The notes beneath the pieces are model-generated. The model was not told where the DNA came from, ran no database searches, and was given only the letters and a program-made list of their open reading frames with translations. The position numbers and the translations under genes are program-made. This document shows, one piece after another, positions 24,490 through 37,800 of a stretch of 64,000 nt of DNA. Origin of the DNA: Xiphydria camelus (Eukaryota > Arthropoda > Insecta > Hymenoptera > Xiphydriidae); NCBI GenBank assembly GCA_963678675.1, contig OY783198.1, positions 9,006,012 to 9,070,011 of the forward strand. Direction: 5' to 3'. The first letter of the stretch is position 1, and every line of letters starts with the position of its first letter.

Positions 24490-25741
24490 TTATCCCGCTA
24501 GTAGTCGCGCGCTCGTACATTCGCGCCGGGGCCGCACTTATCGTCGTCTTTCGCATCCCGAATCGCTGCCAGCGGGTAACCCGATGCGCCTCCGACGCAA
24601 GCGTGGCGATCGGTGAAAGGGAGGCGCGCCAACGACGAGTCTCTCTACTCCGTCGCGAGAGCTCTTTCGGAACGAGAAACAACGATGACGTGGAATCGAA
24701 TGAAAAACACCATCACCGTACACACACACAAGCACACAGACAGAGTCTCCTCGTACGATTCCTTTCCCTCGTCCCTTATATCATAATCGAATCTCGTCAT
24801 TTACAGACTAAGCGCTACGTTTATAGTTAACTCGCCTCCTTTACACGCCTAAAACGTTCGCCCGACCCGTTCGCGTCGAAGACACGCGTACGCGCACGGG
24901 TTGCGGCGATAATACAGTAGAGCCCTCGTTTTCGCCTTCGTTCTCGCCCGCGATAAATCGCCCGGACTCTCGTCCCGAGGATATGTCGGTTGATGTGTAT
25001 TCGTGCTCCCGCCAGGGGAAGATATGTCAGTGTCTCTTTCTTTGGATATGTTGCGCGCGCGACCGAATTGCGATTACATTGTAGCGATAAATCGGAGAAT
25101 ACCGTCGACGCGACGGCGTTACAAAAATGAACAGACGAACGAATCGAACGGAAGGAAGGGATGCGATCGCTAACGGTCGCGTCGCGCGTTCCTCTTTTAC
25201 TCTCTTTCTCTTACTACGATTCGAAGCAGATCTCTAGGCGTTGGCGGATCGGCTCTAACGGTCCCGCAGCGGCGATGCCGAGGTGCGCGATCGAAGGAGT
25301 CGACGCTGAAATGTCGATCCACAAGCCGGCGACGTCGACGTTCGTCGCGGATTCTTCGCTGGGACGTTAACGCGTTAGAGGAGGCCGAGCGGGTCGGTCA
25401 ATTCCGAATATGTCCACCGCGGGTATACACCTAGATTTTCACGAAAAACTGGTAATTGTGAGCATGCCCTTTTCGCCTTCTTCATCTCTTCCACACGTAT
25501 AGATACACACGCGCGGAGTCATTCGCTGCCGCAACACACACACACGCATACATACACACACTCGCTCAGACACACATTGACACGACACCATTCATCGGTG
25601 GCTGATAACACACGCCTCCTCTTCGACTCGCGGGGCGAGATTAATGGGGTAGTGGTTGGGAGGGGGGAGGGCGTGCACGGAGTAGTGGTCCCCCGTACGA
25701 AGGTTTGGCACAAAAACATCGGTGGCGCTTCGTCGCCCAAT
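24490..25741. other. CpG-rich region after the DIP-like stop codon, probable 3' UTR and downstream DNA
   Basis: It follows the last coding exon on the minus strand and carries (CA)n microsatellites near 25531-25580. No clear poly(A) signal decides where the transcript ends. Confidence 0.45.
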
Positions 25742-25863
25742 TCACCGGGACCAATTCATCCGCAGCAGCGTCCGCAGTGACATCAGCAGCAGAAGGACGA
25801 CGTCGCGCTGCTTCGATCCGTCCGCCAAACTCGCGCTGGAGCCCCGCGCGGCCTCGGCTAGTC
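25742..25863 (-). CDS. DIP-like gene, last exon: GPI-anchor signal and stop
   Basis: After a pyrimidine-rich acceptor (CCTCCCTTCGCTTTCCAG) the phase-1 junction continues LAEAARGSSASLADGSKQRD, then VVLLLLMSLRTLLRMNWSR and TGA. A small-residue region followed by a short hydrophobic end is the form of a GPI attachment signal. The phase match with the 27503 exon, the good acceptor and the hydrophobic tail support the call. Sequence alone cannot exclude another terminal exon. Confidence 0.8.
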
Positions 25864-28800
25864 CTGGAAAGCGAAGGGAGGCTGTGATCGCGATCGCGCG
25901 ACGACGACGACGACGAGTTTATGGCGTTTATCGGAAGTACCGATGTAATGAGGAGGAACGTATAGTCGGATCCCCCGTGATGTTAATTCGCTCGGTTTAC
26001 GGCGCGGTAGTAAAAAGGTGATAAAGAGAAGGCATAGGAGTGCGTCGGTTGAGTGGAGAGCAAGCGTTAAGATGAGGTGGAATTTTGAAGAGGCTTCCGT
26101 TTTGTTTCCGTTCCACTTCCGACTTAGTAGTGGACTAGTATTTTGAAAGTGTACTGAACGACTTTCTTTGATGAATATATTCAATAAGTAAGGAGAACGA
26201 GATCAAAATTAAAGGTGTCGTAACGAGAGATCCGACTATACAGGGTGTAATGGCTAAGAGGGCTGAAATAGGAGGAGCCTAATTCTATTCAAAGTTAGTA
26301 TACTGACAACACACAATGATATGACTTCCTACGATCACCGTTACTCGAAATCCACTTGGCTGTCAACTCTTCATCAAAAAGTGAGGGGATCTTAAAAAGT
26401 CATACCATTGATCAGTGTACAAACTCTGAACACAGAATTAGGCTCCCCTCCTATTTCAGCCCTCTCGGCCACTATACCCTGTATACTTATTGCCCTTATC
26501 CGCTGTAAAAATGTTAGAGATTCAGTAGGATTCCTACAGGGGAAGAATAATACAGTAATCACACTGTTATACCTACTAGATTTGACATTTTGGAGAAAGT
26601 ATTGCGTTTATTGCTTTACTGTATAACAACAGTTGACATACATTCAGTGAACTTCACTAAACGTATGTCAATTTTTGTAATACAGCAAAGCAATGAATGC
26701 AATACTTTCTACAAAATGTCAACTCTATTATCTAGTATAACAATAATTAGTATACTCTCTCGTCTCTCCGTGTATAAGGAATCTCACAGAGATTGATCTG
26801 AAAATGTAACGCTTACATCATAGGACTCCTACACGGAGAGAAAAGAGTATATTAATCACTGTTACACTAGATAATAGATTTGACATTTTTCGAAAAAAGT
26901 TGATTTCATTGCTTTGCTGTATAAAAACAATTGACATACATCTCATGAACTTCACTAAACGTATGTCTATTGATGTCATACAGTAAAGCAATGAACCCAA
27001 TAGCTTCCCCAAAAATGACAAATCTATTATCTAGTGTTACACGGTGATTAATATACCCTTCTCTCTCTCCGTCTATCAGAAAAGCTAGGACCAGAGGTGT
27101 ACTGCTATGGAGGTGGAGCCATTAAAGGTCGGTTTACACATATCCAACCTGGCTTAAGCCCGATGTCGTCCGACATTGTCCGGCGAACTGACAAAAAAAT
27201 TATCCATAAGATTTCGATGGATTGCCTGAGTCTGATTGGATGATACGGAGACGGAAAGATGTAAATACTTCCACGCAAATCTATTGAACCATTTTTTCTG
27301 CCAGTTTGCCGGACGGTGTCGGGTCTGTGCCGGATCGGATATGTATAAACCGATCCTTAATTCACGAAATATCCGCAAAATTCAATCAAGGCCTCATGGA
27401 AATCTGATCGAGATATCGCTAATGTGGGTATGTAACGCCGTCACTCGTATATTTCTACACAGGTATTGGTGAAAATGAGATCCAAAGTATAATATATCTC
27501 ACCTCCGAGAATCGAGATGTGATCCTTGCCGTGGGACCTGCCGTCCGCTCCATAGTTCATTCTAATTTCTGCAACAAAAACATTGTCACGCCTCGCGTCG
27601 CGTAAGCCGGGCGCGCGATAACACGGCCGGAGAGAATTCCTCGCGGTACATCGCGGAGACGTCGGCATTGCGCCATGCTCGCCGATGTTATCTTGCCTCG
27701 CGCTTATATACACGCGTATACCGTCCCCCCGCATTTGCATGCGCATACACGATAAATGCTTCCGCGCGAGCTGAAGGGAAGAAAACGGGACGCGCGGACG
27801 CGAGGCGGCGCGGGCGCCGCGACGCGCCACGAGCGACGGCGTCGCGGCAATTCGCGCGGCGTATGCAGTCGTAAACCGCGTAATCCACCGCGGCTTCGCG
27901 CGCGGCTCACCGTAAAGTCTCAGCGTGCCTTCGGCCTTGCCGAGGCTGTTCGTCGAGACGCAGGTGTAGCTGCCGATGTTCTCCTTCGTGAATCCCTTTA
28001 TCAGGAGCCACATCAGCACCTTGTAGCCCGAGCGCTCCTCGCGGATGCTATACTTGGGCCTGGGGAGAATAGAAGTCGTAACTCAGATTTAAAAGTAGCT
28101 GAAAGGAGGGTCTCTCTCCGCTCGGCGTCCGAATGTTTGATTCAAAGAGAGAGGGGCAAAGGGGGGGGGGGTCTGCTTACCCTTCGAGCAACATATGGTC
28201 TCTGTCTTTGAGCCAAAAATTGATGGTGTTGGGAAACGCCTCGACGTAACATTCCAGCTGAACGTTGGTGCCGAGGGGTGCCCCGAGCAACTGGTTGGGC
28301 GCCTTCACGGCTGGTGCGACTGTATCGGCGCGGTGGACGGTCGACGGGAGAAACGAGAGAGAGATATCATCGAGCGGTCGAGATAGTTATTTTCGTTATT
28401 AGGGCGTGAAGCGCTGTTTTTAACGAGTGTGAAGTTTGCCGCACGAGCGAAGCGAGTACGGCAATCACACTCGTTAGAACGGCGCGAAACAACCGAATAA
28501 TGAATTCTATTTTTTGTCACTAAGTGTCAAATACGAGATTGGCGATTTCACGCACTGCGCAGGTTATTTCACGCACTGCGCAACTTTTCACGAATTGGTG
28601 TGTGAAAGATGATTTCACATGCGTCGAGGACGCCCATGAAACCGAGTATTTGACACTGAGTGACAAAAAATTCTTTTCGAGCGGGAAACAGACGCGCGAC
28701 ACACTCACAATTGACGGCGAGGGTGACTCGCTTGCTGACTGCCGGCGGCACCTCGTTGCTGGCGATGCAGAGGTACGCCCCCATCTGCTTGCGGTCGACG

Positions 28801-31800
28801 CGGTGGAACTGCAGACGGGAGCCCTCGTAGGTGTCGTTTTTCTCGAAGTTGTTCGCACCTGCGAAATCGGAATGGAATTATTGAATTCGGGAGAATCCAT
28901 TTTTTCTCTTTATTCGAATGAGAAGATGATCTAACGCGGGGGAGTAAAAATGATACTTCGAAAAAGGCATAAGACGCTTCTTATATAGCATTGACTTCAA
29001 AAAAATATACAACCTTTAATATAGGTACGCAGAAAACAAATTTATGTTAAACTTAATATAATTGTGTACAAAGCCTTCATTCGATACGTGATTGTGAAAA
29101 TTAATATAGGTACTCCGTTATCAAATTGGTATTCAATTCAATATAATTGTATATAAAGTTTCACAGATATTTAATACAATTTTCGCAAGGGAGTATATTA
29201 ATTTTCATATTAATATATAAGAGTATTGGATGAAAGCTTTATATACGATTTTATAAAAATACAAATTTTTATTACAGTGTAAATACGAAAATATGGTGAA
29301 AAATAAAGTACTCGATCTGGTTAGACTCGTATGTAATGAAAACCCTATAAGGATCAACAAAATTTTCCGTTTTATTTCGAGTTTAAATGAAAATTTGTCT
29401 AGATAAATTAAATTTTTTATTATGTCGTCCAGAGAACTTACACTGAAAACAATAATTAGGTTAAAATGGAAAAACGCATCCAGTTAAACGTGTTTAGTTA
29501 TTTAAAAAAAAATACTGATCAGTTAAACCAAATAAGTATTAGTCATTCTATAACCAAACACTAAGAGTTATTCTAATCAAAAAGTAGTTAGTTTAACCAA
29601 ACAAATGGAGGATCCATATTTCAGCAAACGGTTTAGCTATCCATCGTCTCCAGGATTTTAGTTAAATTGACCAAGTTATTTTTCTTAATGTAGGTACATG
29701 AATTCCTACACTGAGAGAAATTTATAGGTCGCACACAGCAATAAGTATAGCTACATATGAAGGGCTTATTGGAAAAACATGACAAGCCACACAATCATTT
29801 TATTGAGAAGACGAGCTTTGAAGTTTCAAAAAAATCTGTAAAATGCATATTTGATTAATATACCCCTCAGTGTTTTAAACAGATGTACTCTAGCTCATAT
29901 ATTAACATCTACAATCTTAAAATATGAAACAAAAATGCAGGGGACTAATACAAAGTAAACTGTTTATTTTTGAACAGAGTGTGGCTTGTCAGGTTTTTCC
30001 AATAAGCCCTTCATATCATAACTATACTTTAAGGCTAAATGAGGTTAACTAGACAGTATAGGTAACATATAACAATACCAAATAGTATTGTAATAAGAGC
30101 AATACGTGTAGCTGAAATAACTATACATATAATTCAAATAGAAATACGTATAGCTAAGTTAACTATAACTTATTTTTATATTAATAAACTACTAGCATTG
30201 CCATGTGGAATCTATAAAATGTCTTTCAGTGTATCGAGTCTTTCAATGTGCTCCAAAAAATACGTATACGCGTACATATCCAGCTAGAACAACAGGTGTG
30301 TAGAAACTCTACCACATACATATCTATCCACACCGAATTATTCTTGATCGAACGAATTTCCGAGAAGCCTTCGACATGCCGTTTTCATTGAATTACCGCG
30401 AAGAGGCGGAAGCGGGAATTAAATGACGCGTGGAATACGGCGGGAGGGGAGCCCATTGTACGCGCCACGGTTCTCGTTGCAGTCCTTTCTACCGTGCAAT
30501 GATATCTCGAGATTGATAAATAAGCGAGGCCACTTCGGTGGAGTCATCCATCCCACCGAGGAACTCGAAAGAGATTCAGTGGAGTGAAAAATCGAGGCGC
30601 GTACGTACGTAGTCGTTACGTTAGTGTGTCCTGACAAGCTGAAGGAAGGAAACGCGTACGAAAATGGGCGGGTTGGTGGAAGGGGGTGAGATGAAGCCCG
30701 TCAAGCCGAGAAAAGACGAGCGGTGACGTGTAGAGGGCCGTTGTGTGTATCGCGGATATACGCGTCTCTACATATGCACACTTATAGGTAGGCGTAGCGA
30801 ACCTCTCGCGAGATGAAAGGAATTTTCAAGAGATTCCGGGAGAGTGGCTTTTGCGAGAGCACGAAAGAGAACGCGGCGGGCGGGAAATTGGAAGGTATAA
30901 ATATACGTCACTCGCGAGGGAGAGTGCGTCGTTGTCAAAATGGAAATAAGACAACAGATGTTGTAAGGAAAAATAAACTCGACGAGCCGATTTTCGTTGC
31001 ACTGAGGGTCGAGTGAAATATCCTTCAGGGGTCAAGGCCGGGTAAGTTCAATGAAAAATTTGAGGAATTTTTGTTTCCGGACTTTTTTTAGGGTGCTGAT
31101 TTTATTTCCGAGGTTCATTTTCCTTTACGATACCGTCTAAGGATTGAAAATGAGAGTTGAGGGTGACATTTTTTTAATGATAAAAATCCTTGTTTTCGGA
31201 GTTAAAACGTGGGTATCGAAGACTTCGAAAAGCCGCCGATTTTATTTATATCGCGTCGATTTTTATCCATACATCTTTTGAAGGAATAAAGATAAGGGTT
31301 TGAGGAAACTTTTGAAAATTTATTTTAACTCATTACACACACTTTCCAAGCGGCAATTCTTCAAGTTTTAGGTATTAGGTACACTTTGAATTTTTGCTTA
31401 AAATTGATTGAAAACTGCCTCTCGGAATTTAATGTTTCATTGCTGTACTAAGCACAAAAGGGGTAACTAACATTTCGTGTGTAAAAGTCTATTTTCGAGT
31501 TACACTGGTGAAAATATCAAAATTTAAAAAAGAGACAAGTTTCACAATATACTAGTTCTTATTTAAAATTTTATGATGATTTTCTTTTCTGTTAGATATT
31601 TCATCTTGATCATTTTAATCACATTTTTACACTCCTCCTGTAATGTCACTTATCCGTTTTGTCCTTAGCGCCGCAGTTTTATTTCTTACGAGAGACTTAA
31701 CAAAGAAAATTAGATTCCACAATTACAATACAAAGTATTATTCCCAATTATAAAAGCATCCCCGACTCTCGTACTGCAAAATCTCCAGTCGCATCAGAAG

Positions 31801-34800
31801 CGCCGCGCCCTTTGAATTGCGACGATGGAGAAAACGCGCGCGCGCGTAACGCGTGAAATCCCTATACGTAACCGCTCCGCGCGCGCGCGTCTGTCCCGCC
31901 GCCTCGACCGCCAATAAAACCCGAGGGAACGGAACCCGTGACGCCGCGTGGAACGGGGCGCGCGACCGACGGAAAGCTGGAAAGATTTCGAAAGCGCCGT
32001 TCCCCGGAAATCACCGCGGGAGTACCGCGTGCGCGGGGGAGCGAGCGGGACGAGAGCGAGGAAAGTTCCAGCCGAGAGCAATTCGGATTCAGGAGCGGTG
32101 CTCGCCGGGTGTATCGCGGAACGAGTCGAGTGTTCGGGCTCGGTGCGTCGCGAAGTTTGCGAACTCGGAACTTCAGTTTGCCCTCTTTGTCGTCCGCGAC
32201 GTCGTCGCCCGACGTCGTAATCGCACGTGTGTACGACGTGCCGGGGACCCAATGAGAAGGGAGACTCGTCCATCCGCGTCGAGGCGGTTCTCGCGAAGGG
32301 GTTGTTTCCCGACAGCCGGTCGCGATATAGGTATGCAGCAGTCGGATCCCGTCGCGCATTCGCCCTCTCTGTTTACGTCTGCTTTGCGAATTCCACTCGT
32401 AAAGTTTGATCGGGGGATGAGAGAGGGAGGATGGGGCGAATTACGAGTTCGACACTCGGAAGGCGTGGACGCCAAAAGTCATCGACGCTTATTTACCCCG
32501 TCATCGCGATGACGCGAAGTTTGCGCTCGGGGAAAAGGCTCGACCAAATAAACGAGATTAGCTTTGGTGACTTATTCTCTCGAAACCTCATTTCTCCTTT
32601 ACGAGCGGGTTTCATACCCCGTGTTTGTTTCAATACACGACGGTATGACGAATTGCATATCGGTTGGCAAACCGTCCGTTGTGCACGGAGAAAAAGGATT
32701 AGTAAAAAATCATGGGAAAACACACGAATGTTTACAATTATCCCACATAGAGAAAAGGAATTAGTTGGATTTACTGAAAATTACTTGCGGGGTCGCACGA
32801 GTAATTATTTATTTATATATCGATGAGATTTTTTAATACATATAAATTTGATATCTCTTCCTTACAATCACGTACAGAATAGCATGTGATTGCAAGGAAG
32901 AAATATCTAATTAATATGAAAAAAGATCAAATTGATGTAAATAGATAATTACTTGCGAACCCGCAAATAATTATTAGTAGATCCAACTAATTCTTTTTCT
33001 CTGTGCAGTAGTATACTTATAAGGCCCCTCGAGATGATACGTTAAATTTTTTAATAGACCATAGCATACTTTTTACAATTCGTAATAGTACAAGCATGAG
33101 TTTATACGGTAAAATCTACCAATCTCACGTTAATCTGTCGGGGTTTTATCGGTTTATACTGTTACGAACTGTAAAACGCCGTGTTTGTTAAAAAATTCAA
33201 CGTTTCACCTCGACGAGCCTTGCGTTACTCAGATTCACTGTAAAAATTGCTAATCCTTTTTCTTCGTGTGGGCTGTTGTAATTTTGTGGTAATATCGACA
33301 ACCGAGATCCGATTTGAGTGAAACTATCAGTCCGAGAAACATCGGTAATCTCATTAGTGGTTAAAATGACAGATGCTTCGATATAATTTCCGCACTCGTT
33401 TACTCAGAAAAATAAGTTATGAAGTCAAATAAATGGTTTTCTTGGCGCCATTCGTATCGACGGTTTACTTAAGTCAAGTAATGTTTGTTCGGATAAAAGA
33501 AAATTGATTAAATCCAAGCAAATATTAGGACTTGACTCAAGTAAACCATCGACATTAATTGTGCCAAGAAAACCATTTATTTTTCTCAGTGTTTGCACTT
33601 TCTCGAATAATCGACGGAATAAACGTAAGCGTTGCCATTTGGTTTGTTCCTTGATTGCCGGTATTATCACGAAATTATAGGTAATCACAGCGGGCGGGGC
33701 TCACCAACCAATATGTAACCCGATATACTGGTGTGTATTGAAACAAACACGAAGTACACCACGTGCACTGAGAGGAAAATTTAGTAGAATCGAATAAACG
33801 TTTCTTCGGACATTTGCCTCGGGGAATTATTTTCTTCCATAAACCATATCGACTTAAGCCAGTAAAACATTTAGTTAGTAATATAGAAATAAACGTTTAG
33901 TACCTTCTCTTCGTCGGTTATTTTGGGAATGATTCCGTGCCGAACTCTCGCCATAACGCTAATTTAGATTTGATTCGAAGCGATTGACCCACCTGACGAA
34001 GCTGCCGAGGAAACCCTGAAGAGAATGGGTTCCGAGTCCTCGCGTCTCCAGGAGACTTTCGGCGCCGGTTTTCCCGTTGCTTCGCAACTTAACGTCGCAT
34101 TATCCCCCTCGGAAACCGCGAGGTCCGCGCTGGTATCGCTCCCGTAGACGATATCCGGCGGGACTGCGAAAATGGAGAACAACCGTCATGATGACATTTG
34201 CGACGAACTTGAACTTTGAACACATATTTCGTTATTTCTTGATATTGTCATGTTTCTTATATTCATATATATGATTTTAGGAGTCAATGTACCGCGAAAA
34301 AAAACCCAAACAGGTAACCCAAGTGATTCCCAAATAATTCTTCGAAAATATTAACGTATCTTGTCAAATATTCATTCTCTACGGGAATGTAATTGTAATA
34401 CCTTGCAGTAAACAAACTGCTATTTTGAACATATGCTCGTCCATAATTTGATTTACCAACAGCGCCATTTATTAATCGAATAGTATATAAAAATCTAGAA
34501 GTAATTGCAAGAAAATAATGTGAACCTGGTATTAAAGGTGTTCAGTGATTTAAAAAAAGGATAAAAAATGATACACGTGACCAAATTTTTAAGCTTTCGC
34601 AGCCATTGTCATCATGGTTATGAGTAGACCATTTATTAATCAAATAGTATATAAAAATCTAGAGATAATTACAAAAAAAAATAGTGTGAGCCTGGTATTA
34701 AAGATGTTCAGTGATTCAAAAAAAAAAAAGAAAAAATAATACACGTGATCAAAAAATTGTTAAGCCTTCGCAGCCATTGTCAGTATAGTTATGAGTAGGC

Positions 34801-37800
34801 TAATTATGAGTACATATTACTACTTTTGGTTTTCGAGTGGTAATCGCATCCAAATTCATTTATTTGCCGACGTTTCGCAAACAATGCAGTTTGCTTCATC
34901 AGAGCGGATGACCTGAGATTATAATGTTTGGAAACCAAACCAAGAGTATACTAATACTCATAGTCATACTAATACCTGTGATTAAACTTTAATTTCATCT
35001 CACACATACTTGAACATAATACGAAAACACCTTTTTTCTCGATATAACATTTACAATTTACGATAATTATATACCCTACCTAGAATGTCTAAGCAGCCCA
35101 GTTGCGAGATCATGGGGTCGGTGTTGATCTGGCACATGTAACAGCCTTGGTCGCTCTCCTTGAGCGACCGTATGTGCAGCTGCCAGATGCCAACGACCCC
35201 CTCGTCGGAGGGTTTGCTGGTCCCGGTCACTCCATTAGCACCGGCGTTACCGCCCACGAATTCGTGGCTCACCCCGATGCGAGGGTTTTGCGTCACCGTT
35301 CTCTCGTGCACCGAGAGAATCGTCTGGTCCGAGGCGCGCAGCCAGCCGACCTAAGGGGATGATTCATGGTTGGTGGCTCGGGCGAAGAGAGGGGTGGATG
35401 TAGGAGGAATGCGTGAAGGAAATTGGGGAAAGGGTCGCTCGGTTGTAACTCAATTTAGCCATCGATGGATACTTTCGTCTTATTTACATATACGAGGGTT
35501 TCCACGCGAACCCGAACCACCCCTGAATGAACGTATTCCGGAAAAACTAGTAGAGTAAAAGAGATTTATGGTCATTTTTTAAGTTAGTATTTTGGACCGT
35601 CTCTCGATTACGTGTCGTGCTATACCAGTAAATCAGTGGTCTGATCGCTTTCCATGATTGACTTTTTGACATACTGTGCGATGCAATTGAAATTGACGTA
35701 TGATGATTATTTTTAAACACTACTCGAGGAAAATTCAGACCGAATTTTAGGAGAAGTTAGAAGAATTTAACGTGACACTCTATATCATTAATGTTAAAGC
35801 ATTTTTCCATGAAAAGTGTCTGAACATTTCGGAACGAAAAAATAGCGATACAATTTTATTATCGAAAAAGTGGCCGTGCTGAAATTTCAAGCGATATTTT
35901 CGAACGCGTACCCACAATAAACGTATTACACTTATTTTAAATGACGAGTAATGATTAGATTATAACGCGATTAGATGAAAGGCACGACTACATCAATTAA
36001 ATGTGGTTTAACCATGCTGTAGGGTGACAGGGACTTCTAATTGGAATATACATAATGAGAAACAAGAGCCTACTCATTATCGGGTGGGTACCACTATCAC
36101 TCTCTTGGCGGGTATAATCACTTCATAAATGGGTTCGCCGTTGTGTTCTCGTTATATCTATATTAATGAACAAAGTTTGGGAAACACATTCATCCACGCG
36201 TCGAAAGTTCGAATGTCACTCCTGCTTTCCACGGGGCACGTCGATCTTCGAACGTCGAGCCGGAGGACTTTCCAAATCCTTTTCGCTGGTCATATATAAT
36301 TATATACGGATTTTTTACTGTCATTCTACCTAATTACCTATTCGAAATATTTTTTCATTCATCGACCCACGTTTCTTCTCTAAGACGGATTCCACAATCT
36401 AATTGCTCCTACGGAGCCAGCTTAAAACCTTAGGCAAGCCTCTTAGACGTTATTCCATACAACTCTTAATGAGGAAGTATTCCAAACCGGTCCATCTTTG
36501 ATAACGGCAAAACTCGACAGACTTGATATAGCGTGTAAGACGGGGGGATACTTTGTGCCTACGAGAGTTACTTTGTACCGTAGGATTGAAAAGTTGGAAA
36601 CATTTAACGAGCACCGTCGTACTCATCTGAAATTGCGCATTCTGTATGATTTCACGATGATAATCACTCGTGATTCTTATCATAACGATCGTCAAATGCT
36701 TCTGTAATTATTTTTCTTTGCCAATGGTTCAAATCGATCAGTACCGGAAAAAACATGTAGGGGAGAGTGGGCGCATTCGAATGGTTATTTTCATCGTCCG
36801 TTTTGTGAACAGTTCTGAAGTAAGAAAAAAAAGTTACTAGTACGAACGGGTGCGTACATTAGCTGTTTATACATGTATATAAGCTACAAAAAATATACGT
36901 TTTGATATTTGCTATATTTGTATTAGAAAAAGAAGTGTCATTTGTCCGAATGTGCCTCATAGTAGGGCACATTCGGACATAAGTTTTTGTACATGGTAAA
37001 TTATTATTATACTTGACACAGTGAAAAGATACGTGCTTTTCTCTGGCACCGGTCGAATTACACCTCCTTGAAAAGAAAATAACACCATTTTAATATTGTT
37101 AACCCTTTCAGTCACACTAACACAAAAATACACTAAATTGTGTACCTCATGAGAGACAGTATGACTGAAAGGGTTAATATGTTATGTTATAAAACATTTG
37201 CATATGATTTATGATAAGTTAATCAATTTTAAATGGCTCTCCAGAAAAATGAAGAAAATTGACCTATCTGATTTTGCCATCTAACTACAGATATATAGCC
37301 ATCTATACGTTTTTTAAACATCTTTTAATGTGACATTTGCTTGAACTATTCTACCTAATCTACTTTCATTTCCCAGTGATCATATGTGGGAAGGAACAAT
37401 GAGATATTGAACATCAATAATATACCAATTTGTTATTCTGTATTTATATCAAAATAGCTTTGTGCAGTCGGTAGATCGAGTGCCTGGTAGCATAATCAAC
37501 TGCTGGACAGAGCGAGCTCGGCAAGTGACGTATAGTTCGGCGGCGGTTTAAAAAAAAAAATTTGTTTTGCACTAAAAATGCCATTTTTTCTACCAATATT
37601 GTATTGATTTATCTAAAACTTTTGATGTCATAATTACAAGCCGCCCTCTCCCCTCCTCATGTCATATCTTCGTGGCCCCCTTCCATCTTTTTCCCTTCCC
37701 CATCAAGGTGTGAAGTAATATGTGAACGGCCCCTACTTCGAAAATCGAAGTAGCCATATTTCCATTCAACTGTGCTATTTCAACGGTATTTGCCAATCGC

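Larger units (their letters stand above)
22308..24535. repeat. Two-copy segmental duplication, second copy interrupted
   Basis: 22308-22735 matches 23356-23609 plus 24351-24535 in the same order and orientation (for example CTTTGATGATTTTAATG.., CTATATAAGCTCCTATTTT, AGAGTCGAGACTCGACT, CAGTTCCATAGTCCTTATCC). Copy 2 is split by the family-B element at 23610-24350. A separate stretch with inverted ATGGGGCGGAATG ends lies between the copies (22745-23290). No coding role was seen. Confidence 0.72.

Noticed and set aside
31853..32512. 219-codon plus-strand frame in the DIP-like intron
   Set aside because: Both strands are open; no recognisable domain.
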